6,038 bases of DNA from Bacillota bacterium (GTDB lineage: Bacteria; Bacillota; Bacilli; Alicyclobacillales; SLC66): NCBI GenBank assembly GCA_021797415.1, contig JAJZZT010000145.1, positions 1-6,038 of the forward strand, given 5' to 3'. Position numbers and translations under genes: made by a program. Each line of letters opens with the position of its first letter. Position 1 is the first letter of the stretch. Under the pieces are notes generated by a model. The model was not told the DNA's origin. It ran no database searches and saw only the letters and a list, made by a program, of their open reading frames with translations. Below, piece by piece: positions 5,978 to 6,038 of the stretch.

Positions 5978-6038
5978 TCGGGCAGCAGCGCCGCTTCCGC
6001 GGGAACGGGGACGCTGCGGAGGATTTCCTGCAGGAGCT
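5974..6038 (-). CDS. MoxR-family AAA+ ATPase, C-terminal end (partial)
   Basis: Only the last 20 codons and TGA are in the window; the gene enters from the high-coordinate edge. The residues EILRSVPVP are the usual C-terminal ending of MoxR ATPases (an x-x-I-L-x-x-V-P-x-P tail after the lid domain), followed by a short Ala/Leu extension (AEAALLPE). The stop overlaps the DUF58 start by 4 nt. MoxR upstream of DUF58 is a standard arrangement, which raises confidence despite the short fragment. The Walker motifs lie outside the window. Confidence 0.75.
   Translation of the reverse strand, partial: LLQEILRSVPVPAEAALLPE

Overview
This GC-rich window has every recognisable gene on the minus strand, so it reads from high coordinates to low. 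Strong Shine-Dalgarno sequences (AGGAGG type), GTG starts, and the gene families present suggest a high-GC Firmicute, perhaps a Bacilli lineage near Alicyclobacillaceae or Paenibacillaceae. This assignment is an inference; no rRNA or taxonomic marker is present.

Operon 1 (6038 to 3564) carries the last codons of a MoxR-type AAA+ ATPase, a DUF58 protein, and a polytopic membrane protein with a C-terminal DUF4129 domain. Each pair overlaps by 4 nt (ATGA type). It is a version of the widespread MoxR/DUF58/DUF4129-transglutaminase cluster (compare Bacillus yeaC-yeaD-yebA). Here the DUF4129 protein has no transglutaminase domain, and no transglutaminase gene follows it.

A 235-nt intergenic region (3329-3563) separates the two operons. 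It holds four closely spaced inverted repeats, including an 18-bp palindrome, ACATGACA-AG-TGTCATGT, that is the best candidate in the window for a regulator-binding operator.

Operon 2 (3328 to 1) encodes a drug-export-type ABC ATPase, an ABC-2 permease, a DesK/NarL-family sensor histidine kinase, and the start of its response regulator. The order matches Bacillus yvfRSTU and resembles the linearmycin system lnrJK-lnrLMN. The likely logic is that a membrane or lipophilic-compound stress is sensed by the kinase, passed to the regulator, and answered by more ABC exporter. The ATPase/permease and kinase/regulator pairs each overlap by 4 nt (GTGA). The permease and kinase are instead separated by 197 nt containing a 9-bp tandem repeat that abuts and appears to include the permease stop codon, and a possible extended -10 promoter just before the kinase.

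No tRNA, rRNA, CRISPR array, insertion sequence or phage element was seen. The long plus-strand open frames look like antisense shadows of the minus-strand genes. The best leads are the operator palindrome, the repeat array at the permease 3' end, and the unusual tail on the kinase; none by itself shows a new system.
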